Assembly (NCBI RefSeq): GCF_001522545.3
Contig: NC_031776.1
Coordinates: 27,601,634 to 27,665,633, forward strand
Reading direction: 5' to 3'
Length of the DNA stretch: 64,000 bases
DNA from: Parus major
Lineage: Eukaryota > Chordata > Aves > Passeriformes > Paridae
The notes beneath the pieces were generated by a model. That model made no database searches. It had not been told where the DNA came from and saw only the letters and a list, made by a program, of their open reading frames with translations. Positions 39,601-52,908 of the stretch are shown here, piece after piece. Numbering within the stretch: position 1 is the stretch's first letter; each line of letters opens with the position of its first letter. A program made the position numbers and the translations under genes.

Positions 39601-42600
39601 GCTTGGCAGTGAAAGTTGGAAGGAAACTACTGTTGATTAGTTTAGCAGCCAGAGCCTGTTTTTTTCACCTTTTGCTTTGATAAAAGTGGTTGGATACACC
39701 AAGTAGAAGCATTATAAAGACAAGTTGTCAGTAGCACAACTCTGCCCACACCACGCAAGCACCATTTTTTATGTATATGGGGGAAAGCTGTGAAAACATA
39801 GGGACTCTGCATATCCACAATGTACTGTGAATTGAGTCTTCATCAAGCCTTTGAAGGAGAATCTCCTAAGGGAAAATCAAGGGAAGCAAGGATATGATGC
39901 CAATGAGGGATAAGTTCTTTATTGATTGAATTGGATTAGCTAATTCAGTTTTACCCAGAGTCTATAAAAAGCTAGTAAAAAAGTAAGCTTTGGATCAGTT
40001 TAAGTGAAGGGTAACAAAACTATGAAAAGACACAGCCTTGATACAGCATAGCACTTATTAATTAAATCAGTCATAATTACCAAATCAGAGTCCTGAGCTT
40101 TACTCATACATCTGACATGGATATTTCTTGTCACCAGAGGCTTCTTTTTGCCTGGAAATGCATTAAGATTATTGTTGGAGAACTATTTCTGGGTCATGAA
40201 AGGCTGTTGGTACCTCCCCAGCTGGCTGCAAAACAAACAACAAATGTAGGATCTTGCCACAGCATTGCACTGCTGCTGCTGGGATAATCCAACCTTATAG
40301 TATAAGTAAGGCAAATAATAGAGCAAATCATTCTACATTTTAGATGAGATGGCATTACTGGTAAAAAAACACATATATTTTGGGGAATATGTACCTCTTT
40401 TTAGGGAAAAGTATTTCAAAGGCCTGAAGGAAGAATTCTGCACCCAAAACCATATCTGGTGTTTCCCAGTTATACCTGCTGAACTAATAAAAGATATTTC
40501 TTCCCTTTGCACATCATATCTCCTTTTATGATAGCCTTTTGTGATTTAGGATCCAGGATCTTTGAGATTTACCCTTTTTAGTTCCGCTCATCTTCTGTGA
40601 AGTGGAGCAGCTGTTGCTCTACTGTGGAGTACCCTGTTGCTGTTCACCTCTAATCTACCATGAAAGAAATGTCAGGTGAGTTAATAAATTACGGTTGGAG
40701 AGAAGTTTTAGTAAAAGTTCATCGTTTTCTATCTGTTTTGTCCTTTGTGCTCCAAAACAAAGCAAGGAACAACTGCAAGGTTTTGGTAAAAGCTTGAAGT
40801 TGGAGGAGGTGCATTGAGGTAGTGAAAAGCCACTTTGGCATTGTATCTCACTTTTATTTTTTCTTGTCTTTAGATAAGAAATAATCAAAGTGGAAAGGAG
40901 GTGCATGTAAAGAAGGAATTTCCTTCTTGTATTTTAATGTGTGTTTTCTCTGCTTGAAATAAATGGCTTTTGTTAATTCAGTCAGTGTTTAAACATCTAG
41001 AACTTTCAAGTTTAATTTAAGATAATAATCCTTGTGTCTGAAAACAAGCACACCTGAATATCAAATCTTTCTGGCCAGGTCATGAAAACAATATAGAAGT
41101 AAAAGTTTTGTAAGTAGTTCCAGACTTGGCCAAGTGTTTCACACTAAGCCCTCCTTTATTCTTGGTGGATGCTTTTCACTGTAACATATTCTGAAGTACA
41201 CAACTTTTATTTTCTGACTTATTTTTTTCCTCCTCTAAAATGAAAAACCTTGGTGGAGGCAAAAAAGATTGCAGTTGTATGTGCTCGTTAATCCCTGTGA
41301 TTCCAATTATCACAGGCCAGGATAATTGTAGTTTGAGCTCAAGGCTGGCTATAGGGTCTCATTGAATTTTAAAATATGTTTCTGACAAATGGTTTTAATT
41401 AGATTCAAGTGATGGTGCTGCTATTTTGGGTATGTAGTCTTCACAAGGTATTTGTCCATGAAGATTCAAAAGAAAATAAAGTCCTTTTGAACTTGAAAAG
41501 AAGTTTTTAGCACTGGAAAAAGCTGTCCTAAGAGTGGTCAGCGATGTGATAATGTCAGATTCAGAAATGCTTAGAAGTGGTATTGACTTTGTGTTCTCTT
41601 TTATTAGCTCTGAAATCATAGACTAATGACGCACATTCACATATTTGAAACTAAGGCAGATTTATAGGGCTTCAAGCACAAAGAGCCATATGCTTCCCTG
41701 AGCAGGGAGCTCAGAGTGAGCAAGACATTTGGAAGACACTACCCAAAATGCTTGACACTGCCTTCTGGCACAAAAGAAAAAAATCTCTTATGTTTAAATA
41801 CAGTCATGATTTTGGAACCTTGTGGGCTGTAGAGCACAAAGAGCTGATCCGTTGCTCAGTGAAATCAGCGGTGATTTTACTATTGATTTTAATCAGTGAT
41901 AAATCAAGAAGAGGTACTTTGTCCAAGCTGAAGAGTGGAGATTGTGTTAAAACTAATCAGTTGAGGAACCTTTTCCTACAGAATTCAGATCAGCAAAAAA
42001 TGAAAGTTGTCTCATTCCTTCCTGTAAAGTATTTTAGAGAAAGAATAGAAGGGAAATTTGGAGGTGTATGAATCTTTTCTGTCCTGTGGTCTTGGAAGTC
42101 TTTATCAAAGATGCTGCTGCCTCTGCAAATGCCAACCAAGTCCAGGGGTGATGTTCTGGTATTTGCCTGCTGTCAGCTCCTCCTTGGCTAGACTCCCTTT
42201 GCTGCTGATTGCTTTGAGCCATAGGGGAGACTGGGAAAGAGAGAAGGCAATTTCATATTGCCTCCCAGCAGGAATCTTGCACTAAAAATCTAGTGGCTGT
42301 ACTCTCATTCTCCATTACTGTAATATTGCAGAAAAGACAGAAGGAGCTTTTTTTTTGAAATTACGAATCTCTGGTTGCAAAGGAATAAAGCCTCTGAAAG
42401 AGCAATTTGGTGCTAAGGCAACTTCTCTCTGTCCCCTGCTCAATAGCAATCTATTTTTAGATGGTTTGGATAAAATTATGTTTGGCCTCTTTGGCCTTTG
42501 ACAGAGAATCAGAGTTTGTTTGAACACTTTTTGGGTGAGCCCAGCACCTTGGCACTGAGTCTGTTCAGATGCTGAGCTGAGAAAAGAGGCAGTTCTGGTA

Positions 42601-42795
42601 ACGGAAGGTTCTGTGTGACTCAAAAATCTGCTTTCCCATGCATGTACAATTCAGCCCTGTAAATCTCCTCATGAATCACCTTCTTGTTTATTTTCCACTC
42701 TCCCTGATTAATTTGCTGATTTCCTCAGTGCTGATGTTCATAATGGGAGGCTGTTCAGAAGGTCAAAATACCTCTCACTGGGCACTTATTATTTC

Positions 42796-42813
42796 TTTTT
42801 TTTTTTTTTTTTT
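42796..42813. repeat. T18 homopolymer
   Basis: Eighteen T, preceded by TATTATTTC. No element is recognisable beside it. Confidence 0.9.
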
Positions 42814-43730
42814 CCCACTAGGAAGCAAGAGTGTGATCAGCAGCAGAAAGGTTCCTCATGTGTTTATTTTTTAAGTTAAAACCTACAGATACCTTGCTGG
42901 TTTCTAATATGGTGAAAAAAGAAAAAGCATCTTATTTCTTTGGATATTCTTTCCACTGCATTCCTAGGAAATATAATAATTTGGTTAAGTCATTCTTTAA
43001 ACATGGTTTTTGTTGTTTTGGTTCTTTTTTTATTAGTTGAAGTGTTTTTAATGACTTGGATTGTATTGTGTCACCTGTAATAAGAAATCATGAATATTTA
43101 CAGTAGAGGGAGCAATAGCCCCATTACTGCACTATTTCCCTTTGGCTATAGGTTGTCTTATGGCTTTATATAGCAGATATATAGAAAAACAACAATTACT
43201 GAGATGTGTTGATGTGTTCTTTTCTGTAGTAAAGTTTCCCTTGTGATTCATATTAACTATTGAACTAATACTTTCCTTTTAAAAAGTAGAAAATTATGCT
43301 TATGGAATTCTCTCACCATAAGCTGGATGAGAAGAACAGCAATACTGTTTCAACCTGAAAGAGATTTCCTTTTTCAATTGCTACCTTAAAATTATGCTCT
43401 TATCAGAGAATTTAAAATTCGAATCAGCATATGTAGCACTTTATTTTTTCTAATTTTTTTTACTTGCTGAATGGTTTAAAACCTTTGTGAGTGTTTTGTG
43501 CTACCTGTGGTTAACAAGACCCTTCTGGTGTTGCTATGGAAATTGTGAGGTTACAGTATGCACACTCTGGATCCTCTCCATGCTCAAATGGGAGCAGAAG
43601 TGTTGGTGGTTCAGTGTCTCTTTGTTCAACCACACTTCCCTGAAGCAGGAAGCAGTCAGAGAAATTATAAAATTATTTGGGTAAAGTCATCTTAATGCAG
43701 AATGTGTCTTTAAGACTGCTATTCAATGCA

Positions 43731-43967
43731 ATGAGCAGTACAGGCTATTTCCAATATCAGCCTTCCGAGATTGGACTTTTAACTGCAGGTCAAATAAAAA
43801 TCAATGTCATTACTGGGCAGCCCATTTTCACTAATCCTTTGGGTCGTCATTTGAGAAAGATTTCTGTGTTGTACAATGTATTTCCTTCAACTGAAGAGGC
43901 TCTTGAAAAGGAGGAGGAGGAGGAGGATGCTCTTGGCACTGATGTGTCAACTGAAGATTTTGTGTGA
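43731..43967 (+). other. Candidate small ORF (78 aa), unassigned
   Basis: An ATG-initiated frame starting MSSTGYFQYQPSEIGLLTAG and continuing through TGQPIFTNPLGRHLRKIS to an acidic tail with five Glu from a GAG repeat, then a TGA stop. The mix of residues looks more protein-like than the surrounding frames, and the frame is open upstream past a possible acceptor (TTAATGCAG at 43692-43700). No family is recognised. It could be a terminal exon, a decayed retrocopy or chance. Confidence 0.25.
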
Positions 43968-45475
43968 GGCTGCAGTGGCTGCACATCAGTGTAGGGTTTG
44001 AGTTGATGCCTCTCCAAATGCACAGGTCTGGATGATGTAGCTGAGAACTGATATGTGCCTAAATGCTGGTCTGGATTCTAGCTTCTGTCCCATCTTTACT
44101 TCAGCACAATTACAGGAAGGATATTTCTCCTATGTGGTTGGGATTTTTTAACAGATTGGCTCCTGCAACATGAGTTGCCTTATGAAGGGCAGAGATGTGA
44201 CTCATTGTGAGAAGTGGTTCAGGCTGGAGGACTAATCTTTGGTGAGAATGGAAGGGTAAGGAATTTGAGCTGAAAGAAAAAGAAAGAAAGACAATTTAAT
44301 TATTCTGTCATAAAATGAAAGGAAAAAAAAAAAAAAGAAATCAGGAATATTCCTATTGGGAAGTTTTGAAGTTTGGAAGACTGGTTTTTTCAAAATGTAA
44401 TACTTTGGTTAAAACTTCCTAGTGAGTTCTGGTGTTCAGACTACAAACTCTTCCAAACAAGGGACTGTCTTCAAATACAGTCTAGATAGTATGAGGCAAG
44501 ATAAGATCTGCTCTTGGCATGTTCTCTAGACATTGTAGTAAGATGAGACATTATAGGGAAAAAAAAAGTAGGAATAGAGCTTTTTTCTTGCGGTCACTGA
44601 CAATGAGTAAATATAGATCTCAAGAGTGTTGTCTTTATGAAACCATTCCTCTTACCAGAAATGTACTTTACAGTCTCTTTGGAAGGTGATCAGAGGAAGG
44701 GGGGGAAAAAAAGCTTGTGGCTCAGATGATCCTCTTGCCATTCAAGATGAACTGTCAAAACATTGTCATTTATTGTCACTGACTCATTAAAACGCTGAAT
44801 CACTAATGCATAAATGGCTCTTGTTCATAACATGATTTAAATGGAATGCCTGTGATTTAGTTCAGTTTAATTTGGACATCATTCCATCTTTGCAGGATTG
44901 TGCTAGTATCACTTCCATTTTCTTCTTAAAGGTTGCTCATCAACAATTCACAGCATCACCCTTTAATTTCACTTTGGCAGCCTAGTGTTTCCTCCATTTG
45001 TGCACAATGAGAATTTCATTCTGATATGGACTCACAGAATGGTTTGAGTATTGTGACAGAACCATGGAAACATTGTTTTGTCTTCATAACGGTGTTATAA
45101 TTACATCACAATGTCTTGAAGCAATTAGTACTACAATAATATGTTACAAAGTGTATGTGATGTGTGCATAGCAGTCTGTGCTGTAGATTTTGTTTGGTTT
45201 GTACTGAAGTTTGTTTTGGAGGCCTCCAGAGAGTGGTAGTTTGTTATAAATGTTTACACAATAATTAGCATTTGGGTGCATTTCAGAAAAGAACCCCTGA
45301 TCTTTCTACCTTGTCATAAGTAATTGCTTTTTTCTGTGTTAACTCAGAAAGAATTGATGTATTAAAGCTATTTTTAACCACAAGGTTGACAATTTATGAA
45401 CCAATTAACTCTCCACTCTTCAATAGCCCTCCTTGAGCATGTCAGAACACTGTAAACCCTAAAGAACGAGGGTTC

Positions 45476-45615
45476 CTTGCCATTCTTGTGAGGCAAGTAG
45501 TGTAACTATACCCATTTTACAGAAGTATAAAAAGAGAGGCACAGAAATGTGAATTGCTTGAGGTTGTTCTGCAGACCCATAGCAGAATTGTTACAAGATC
45601 CAGAGATTCCTGTGT
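45476..45615 (+). mobile_element. Possible MIR/L2-like SINE remnant
   Basis: CTATACCCATTTTACAGAAG, then GAGAGGCACAGAAATGTGAA and TTGCTTGAGG, follow the order of the conserved core of amniote MIR and L2 ends. Degraded, with the ends not definable by eye. Confidence 0.55.
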
Positions 45616-45638
45616 ATTGAGAATGTGTGTGCATGTGC

Positions 45639-45672
45639 ATACACACAAACACACACACTCTCACTCACTCAC
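45639..45672. repeat. (AC)n / (TCAC)n microsatellite
   Basis: Imperfect CA repeat followed by CACTCTCACTCACTCACT. Next to the MIR-like remnant. Confidence 0.8.
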
Positions 45673-46964
45673 TGGTGTGTGCAAATCACCAGAGCCATCA
45701 AGTCCTTTTACTTACTGCTGACAACTCTGTCACACAGTTGTTGAGTTTTACTGATGAACTTCCAACTCCCTTTTTTTATTCTGATACTTTGTCTTTCATT
45801 ATGATTATAGAGCAAAAGATGGGAAAATGAGATTTCTAAAACCATGGGTAGGAAATTGCCAGTTGCAAGGAAATGGAAAGCATTGCCTTAAAGAATCAGA
45901 AGCAACAAATAAGAGTGAAACTGCTGTAGTTCTCGGTTTGAAATCTTGAAATAAGGCTAATGACAATTTTGCTTTATCTGAGAGTATTCCCAAAATGAAT
46001 AAGAAAGTGACAGCCCTGGAACTTGAGTTGTCTTTTCTCTGACTTCTATGACAGTTGTACTGGACTCTAAAGAAGTGGGTGTCTGCTTGTGGGGTGAACT
46101 AAAAGCAACATCTGTTGGGTAGGCTCAGAAGGAGGTTTCTGTGACCTTTTCATGGATGATTGGTTTCTTCAAGACTGACAAAGTTTTGCAGAGAGAGATT
46201 CCTGTTAGGTTGAAAGTTCAGAGCAGATTCTGAGTCAGTAGTTTCTCTGCCTGATGTTAATGTCTATAAATGTCCACCTACACTGTTATGGACAAAACCA
46301 TAGCACAACAGGGAGGCAGCTCCATGCCTTGGCAAAGTACGGCAGATGTTGTCATTTCTTAAGGGATTTTTGAAATTATTTTCATGGTCTTTGGCACTAA
46401 ACATCTACAGAACTGTAGTGGGAATGCAGTGCCTAAGTCTGCCGGGCTCTTGGCATAATCCCAGCATGATGATGCTTTCCTTCTCTCCTCTCTTCCTTTT
46501 CACTAATCTCCCTCTCCCCACTTGGGTTTTCAGGAGATGGAAGAGCTCCTAGAAGGAAGGCAAATGTGTCAGCAAGCAGTAGCAGGTTTGTGGTGCTCTT
46601 CCTGGGCACAAGGAGGGCAGAAGCCATTTTTGGTGCAGTGAGGATGTTCAGCTCCCTTGCACTGGAGGGATTGAAAGCTTTATACTCTGTTTTAAGTGCC
46701 TGCTGTTTTGTTAGCATACCATAAACCACAGAAAGTGTTACTGGGCCTGAAACAACAAAGTATTTTGTCCCTGGTGAGCATGGGAAGCCCATTGAGCTTT
46801 TGTTTTCTTTGGGGATGTATGTTGGAGTATTTTTCTTTGTCTAATGCTTTCGTGGTTGTGTTTTTTGCACCGCTGAATGTATCACAGCCAAATCCAATTC
46901 AGTCTTAAGAATAATCACTTAGTAGTTTGGACAGTATACCTTTAAATGCACACCATAATGATCT

Positions 46965-47262
46965 AGAAGATTAATTGAATAATGAGGTGGTGAAACCAAG
47001 CAAGAAAGTATGGAGGACTGGGAGAACATCCCGAAGGATTTAATAAATTGGATGATTGGGCAATATGATGGCAAATGAAATTCACAGAAGATAAACACAT
47101 GATAATGCATTGGGGGAAATTGAAGCTGCTTCTGTGCACTGATGTATTCTGAATTAACTGCATATTCTCAAGTGTAAGAACTTGGTGTTATTGAGGGTAG
47201 TGCAAGGTCCAAGAACTGATGCAGAAGGAGTACTGAGGGACATCCTGGCCCACATTAATACA
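46965..47262 (+). mobile_element. Old CR1-like fragment of the reverse-transcriptase ORF
   Basis: TGGCAAATGAAATTCACAGA and the text around it correspond to the C-terminal part of CR1 ORF2, where intact copies encode a W..KFN..K..V.H.G pattern. The frame is broken by several stops. It is old, since it differs markedly from the consensus. Confidence 0.65.
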
Positions 47263-50200
47263 AGGTGGAATAATAATTATCTGAACAACCCACTTTACTG
47301 AAAGCATGTAGAATACAAACATGTTGATTTTTTAATAGAAGTAAGAAATTGCTACCAATTAAACTTCTTAAGATTTGTTCTGGTTACACAATCTATGATG
47401 AGTTGTGCTGATAGCAGTATTTGAACTCGAGATTTTCAGCAATAAAAATATCTTATACTAGTTAAACTGAAAGGCATTTGGATGAAACATTGTCTTTTTG
47501 ATGCTTGGGTTTTAATTTCACCAGACCAGAGACATTACTCCAGTCCCACAGTTAGTCACTAGTAGACATAGGACGTTCACGCACATTACTGACTAAAACT
47601 AAATGCTGCTGTTGGGCCAGTGTTGCAGGTACAAGGTATAGAAAAACTATTTAGTCTAATAAATTAGACAAGATGACAGTTATTGGTAAATAAAGAAAAG
47701 TAGTAGAAAACATTAATCTTCATTGCCAAAACTGGTTTTGTTTCCCCATACTTTAGAAAAATACATATATTAAAAAAAGAAGTGTGTGTGAAACTTCCTT
47801 GACTGTGGGAGAATCAGTGCAAGTATGCGTGTGTACCCACACATATATGAAAAGGAGGGATGGCCTTGGCAAAAGATTAAAATAAAAGAATTGAAATGCC
47901 ATTACATATAAACAAATATGAATTAATGGGTTCCAAATTATGTTTGACTGTGTGAATGGTAATAATGACTGCAGTGTTTATTTCTGTTGCCTAGGAAAGC
48001 CGCATATGTTTGCAATATTGACATTTGAATCTTAAATTCAAGTTGTGCTGTTCGATTTTATAACTGATGAAGAGATGTATTTTTGAAATAAAAGCTTCTC
48101 CTGGCAGAGCTTACAATCAGTTATGCTTTCACACTTGCAGAACATCAGACTTGGAGCAGGGGTGGCTGGATTTTGGGGGTCGCTTCAGTGAGCAAAGGGG
48201 ACCAATGTGGCTGTTGTTCAGAGTGTGCCAGCTGGGAGGAGAAGACAAGCTGCGAGAGGAATGTGTGTTCTTGGGCACTGAAGTGTCCTGCTAAGGCTCT
48301 CTACCATCCCAAATGGGAACATGGAAATCACCTCTATGCATAAGATCCACTAAGGCTTCTTGTAGGAGTAAAATTCACCCCGAAGTTGTGTGTTGTTCAG
48401 GTGTAGATCTAAAAGCATTTCATTGAACTGTAATGAATTCAGTCTTTTCCTCAAGGCAGAAATATACTACAGCCCTGTTGCAGATAGGTTAATTATTATT
48501 TAGGAGGGTAATTATTTTCTGGAACGTCATAGTTCATAGCATAAAGAAACCTTGTATTTGAATCTAAGAATCCTTACTCTAATATTTGTTTCTAATATAT
48601 ATTTGTTGTTGGATCTTTGTAGCCAGATGGCCTGTGGCCTATAGCTCAGACTCCTGGTGGCTCTGGAGCACGAGCTGTCTAGTGCTGGCTATGCAATAAG
48701 GCATGCTAGTGTAGCATAGCACGGAATTGGTCTCTTCCAGATGTTCACCAGAGCACAGGGAAGAGCTGACATGACAGAGTCTAGGAAAAGATGGTTGGTT
48801 CTTGTGTACAATTTCTAGATTCATTATATCAGTCAGTGATACAGAGTGCTTCTTTTTAGCAGATATCAGTGTTCCTAAACAGATCCAGATGACAACAGAG
48901 GGTTTACCCTTTGAAGGAAGGCAGTACTTCAGCTCCAGCAGCTGTGAGGCATTATGTTTTCAAAGATATTCAGAATCATGTGTGGTCCTAAAGAATTTAT
49001 AGCACAGCTTTCCTGGAGGTCAGTTTTGATACCAGCCTCTATCAGATTGACAGATGGGGCTGTAGAAATACCTACCTTGAAGGCAGCTCTTCTGCAGAAA
49101 GTGTGTCAGTCTTACCTGCTGTTATATAAATGACCTCCCTCTCAGAGCAACTGTCACAGTGGTTTGGAACATATTGTTTTGAAAATAGTATCTGCAGATA
49201 CTGTCTTGCCCCTTCTGCAGAACAGTATCGTCTGTGACTTCCCATCTGGTCCCTAATTTTTTCTCCTTCTAAGCTGTCAGCACACCAGATCCTCACACTT
49301 CTGTATGAATCTTGGCCCCATCAGCACTGGAACTAAAAATACAGATATCAAAGTGGCAATATGTATTGAAAACTCAAATTATAGAGGTTCTTTCTTGAAT
49401 GTTCTGCCGCTGAAGCATCTCTTCTAGGGTAGAAAACATTAACACTTGCAATTGTTGGAATGGGCACAAACCTCATCAGGAATCTTCAGTACACCATATG
49501 TGCATTATCATCCCTGACTCTCTAGGTCTCCTTGGGAGCCATAGGAATCCATCCTTGACCTTTTAATGCATGAGAAATGTAAGATACACTGAGCTGGATG
49601 TGGTGGCAGTAGAGACCTACTTTTCATGTTCAGAGATAAACTGGGGTTTGAACTGAGATCCAAAGTTCTACTGCAAGTAGGTAAGTACCAGGTCTGGAGT
49701 CACTGGGGAGAGGGGTGGAAGGCTGGTCCTCAACCCAGGGGTTCTAGGAAGCACAAGGATGTGTCTGCGTGGGCACATCTTCCTCCTTGTCTAGTTACAA
49801 GTTTCTGGTTGCAGTCACATGTGCTTCTCCTCTATTCCCAGTAAGCCAACACCTCCCCTCCATCACACCTGCCTGTAGCAAGCAATAAATACTAGGAGGA
49901 AGCTGGAGCTAATCTCCATCCTTGTGAATCTCTGTTTCTAGGCAGCAGGGAAAGGAGACTTTCTATTAGCAGAAAAGAGAAAGCCAAAAAGACAATAAAT
50001 GAAGGAGAACATCTGGAACCTTTCCAGCCATAGCTGTAAAACTGGCTGAAAATATACCTGGGGAAAGTGACAGAAGGGGAAGTGTGCTCTGCAAGGCTCT
50101 TAAAGCCCTCAGGAGAGAAGTGGTGACTTGAAAGCAGGGAGACACTGAGTAACTGAACCCTACTCCTGGTGTCAGGAGGAGTGATGATTGCCCCTGAGAT

Positions 50201-50344
50201 GTAGCTGCAAGAACTGCTGTGTGTGCCTGGAGGAGTGTGGGGGAAAAACTCAGTGACTGAATGTCTTCGGTGCATCAGATTTGGTCTTTCAGTAATTTAC
50301 TTATTGGTGCCTTCAAAAATACTGATGTTTTTTTAAACCCTCCC

Positions 50345-50420
50345 TACCCTGCCCTGCCCTGCTCCCCCCCCAAAAAAAACCAACCCAAAACCCAACAAAG
50401 CAACAAACCAAATCTAAACT
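50345..50420. repeat. (CCCTG)n plus A/C mosaic tract
   Basis: Three CCCTG units followed by C8A8 and CAACCCAAAACCCAACAAAG-type mosaic. Compositionally like 1515-1670. Confidence 0.8.
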
Positions 50421-52567
50421 GCCTCAAAAATTACCACTGAAGGGTATCTTCTGACAGTTCCTCAGGTAAGGATTTGTAGATAAGACTTGTTACATGAACA
50501 ATACTGGAATGTTTGCTTAATAGCAAAATAAAATTTATTTTACTAATTTGATTAATTAGGGTAATTAATGGAAGAAACATTCCCCTTAGTGGGTAGAGTC
50601 TAGTATGAACATCACAATGTACATTTTCAGTGTTACATCTATAGCAAAGCACTAAGCTGGATAAACAGCTGCCAGTTTCAGGGGCTGCTGGCAGGATTTT
50701 CAAGGACTGTACTTTGTCGTAGGGGATTTTGAAAGGTTGTCACCTGATTCAGTAGGAATGTATGACTCATTTGATGTGTTAGCTGATTAATTTTAAGTTT
50801 ACTAGGACTTTTGAGGAGAATCCAAAGATTAAACATTATGGCACATTTACAGATCCAAACTTTACTTTTCTAACTCTAAACTTACTTTTGTGTAAAAAAA
50901 CTCAAAACAAAGCAGGCTCACATTGTTTTGGTTTTTGCATGCACCACTACTAGTTTTATCAAAGCAAGAAACTTCTTTCTCACACTAATTTATACTGGTG
51001 AAATGGAAAACAGGTTAGTATTTATGTCCAACCATGTGTGAAATTAGTATCCTACAAGTGCACTGAAATGAATGCTTGTGGTAATAAAGTAGTAGTCACT
51101 GTTTAATTTTAATGCATGCTTCACTTTAAAATTGGTTTTCTGAATAGCTACTATGTACATTTACATTCTTCCCAAAAACACTTCAATATTTAATACTTCC
51201 TTTTTCTGGTCTGGTTCTGTAACTCTTTCTGCACTGGTCAGAACTTGCCTGGGAGACTGCTTGGAATTTAGGAGCTACTGGTAAATAGGTGCTGCTCAGT
51301 ATCTAAGAATCTGGCAGAACTTCATAATCAGGATTAAAAGTTTGCAGGAAACTCAGAATAAAATGTTCCAGCTTAACAGTGCTTAAGACTGATGTTCTTT
51401 ATGTACATAAAAGTACAGTGTAGAAGTGGCCAACACAAACTTATTTTCAAGCCTTATGTAGCAAATGGAGCCTGGCTGAGGAATATCACTTTAGTATTTA
51501 GATTTATTTATTTCATTAGTTAACAGAATCTGTGATCCACTAGCACTTATTAGCAACTCATTTAACAACTTAATCTAAATAGTTACCAAGGAGAAAAGAA
51601 TTTTCAGTCACTGTTGGCTCTTCCAGATTCATATCTGTAAACTTAGCTAAGGCTTGTGTCTTCTTCTTGGATGCATCAGCTGTTCTGCTTGTTGCTAATT
51701 CAGTCTAAGCTTCTGTGGCCAGAGTGGCAAATGCAGTTCTGGAACTTATGGAGGAGACACATTTGTCTGACTGATGATGCGAGTAAACCTTTGCATTGTT
51801 ATCGTGATAAAAATATTCTATATTTTGTAAATTGTTCTGCTAATTGCTATAGCTTTCCTCTGGGTGGGGTGGTGTTTCTGTAGAGAAATGATTATTGCTC
51901 AGCTTTCTGTCCAAGTTTGGGGAAAATGAAATTTATGTCGGCTCTGAAAGCAGGAGACTAGATGGCAACTAAGCAGACATTCCCACTTCAGCTGTGATCC
52001 AGAGGGGAAATATAAAGAGGTGGAATGATACTGGGACAGAGACTTTGGCATGGTATTAGAGCTCACTCTATGCCTGCCCGTACAGGTGTTCCACATCTGA
52101 GCAAACAGTAGAGCTAAGCCACACATGTGAGTGTGAATTTGGGTGCTGCAGAGCCAACCTTGATGTGTACACGCTGTCTGTTGAGCCAGAAATAATCTCT
52201 GGCATATATATGGGCATTTGAGTCTAAGCATATGAAACATGTCTTCTGCCTCCTCCATCCTGCCCTGGAGGCTTCTCTGAACACCCTGTTTCTGGGGACT
52301 TGCAGATTTTCCCTTGCAGGATTCCTGACAGTCTAGAATACAGATGGAAATTTCCACCCCACTGTGCCTGGTCCCATATAAGAGCATAGTAATTTCAAGT
52401 CTAATACCTAGACATAGGCCTAAACAGGTGTGAGAATTTCTTCTCACATACCCAGAATGTAGCTGCAAATAACTAATTAACAAGACAGCCTTAGATACTT
52501 TTAAGACTTACATTTTTCTGCTCTGCTATTCAGGTTTTCTCTCGATCCCACCTCCTAAAAACACTCT

Positions 52568-52908
52568 CTATTTAGACATTGCTGTGTCACTGAATGCGAG
52601 GGACTTTCTGCACAAGCAACTGGCTTTGCAGCACCTTGCAGACTGCAGCTCGTCTGCTGAGTCTGGCAGATGGGTTTTTCTCCCTGTCCCATTTGAATGG
52701 CAACTCTTGGCCCATGTACTGTGTTTTGAAGCATGAGACTCTTGAACCTTTGTGCAGGACACCTTTGCAGGTGCCTTCTCGGAGTTCTGTTCTGATTCCA
52801 GCAGTGCAGCTGTCCTGGAGCCATCAAATACATTTTTCTTATCTTGAATCTGCTTGGAAAGATGAATTTTACTGATTTCTTGTTCACATTCCTCTTCCTC
52901 CTCCCATC
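52568..52908 (-). other. Candidate terminal exon or pseudogene fragment, unassigned
   Basis: A minus-strand frame opening after the possible acceptor GCATGCTACAG, encoding WEEEEECEQEISKIHLSKQ and a hydrophilic Ser/Lys-rich stretch, ending at TAG. Other frames here are also open on both strands, so low stop density may explain it. No family is recognised and no partner exon was found. Confidence 0.22.
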
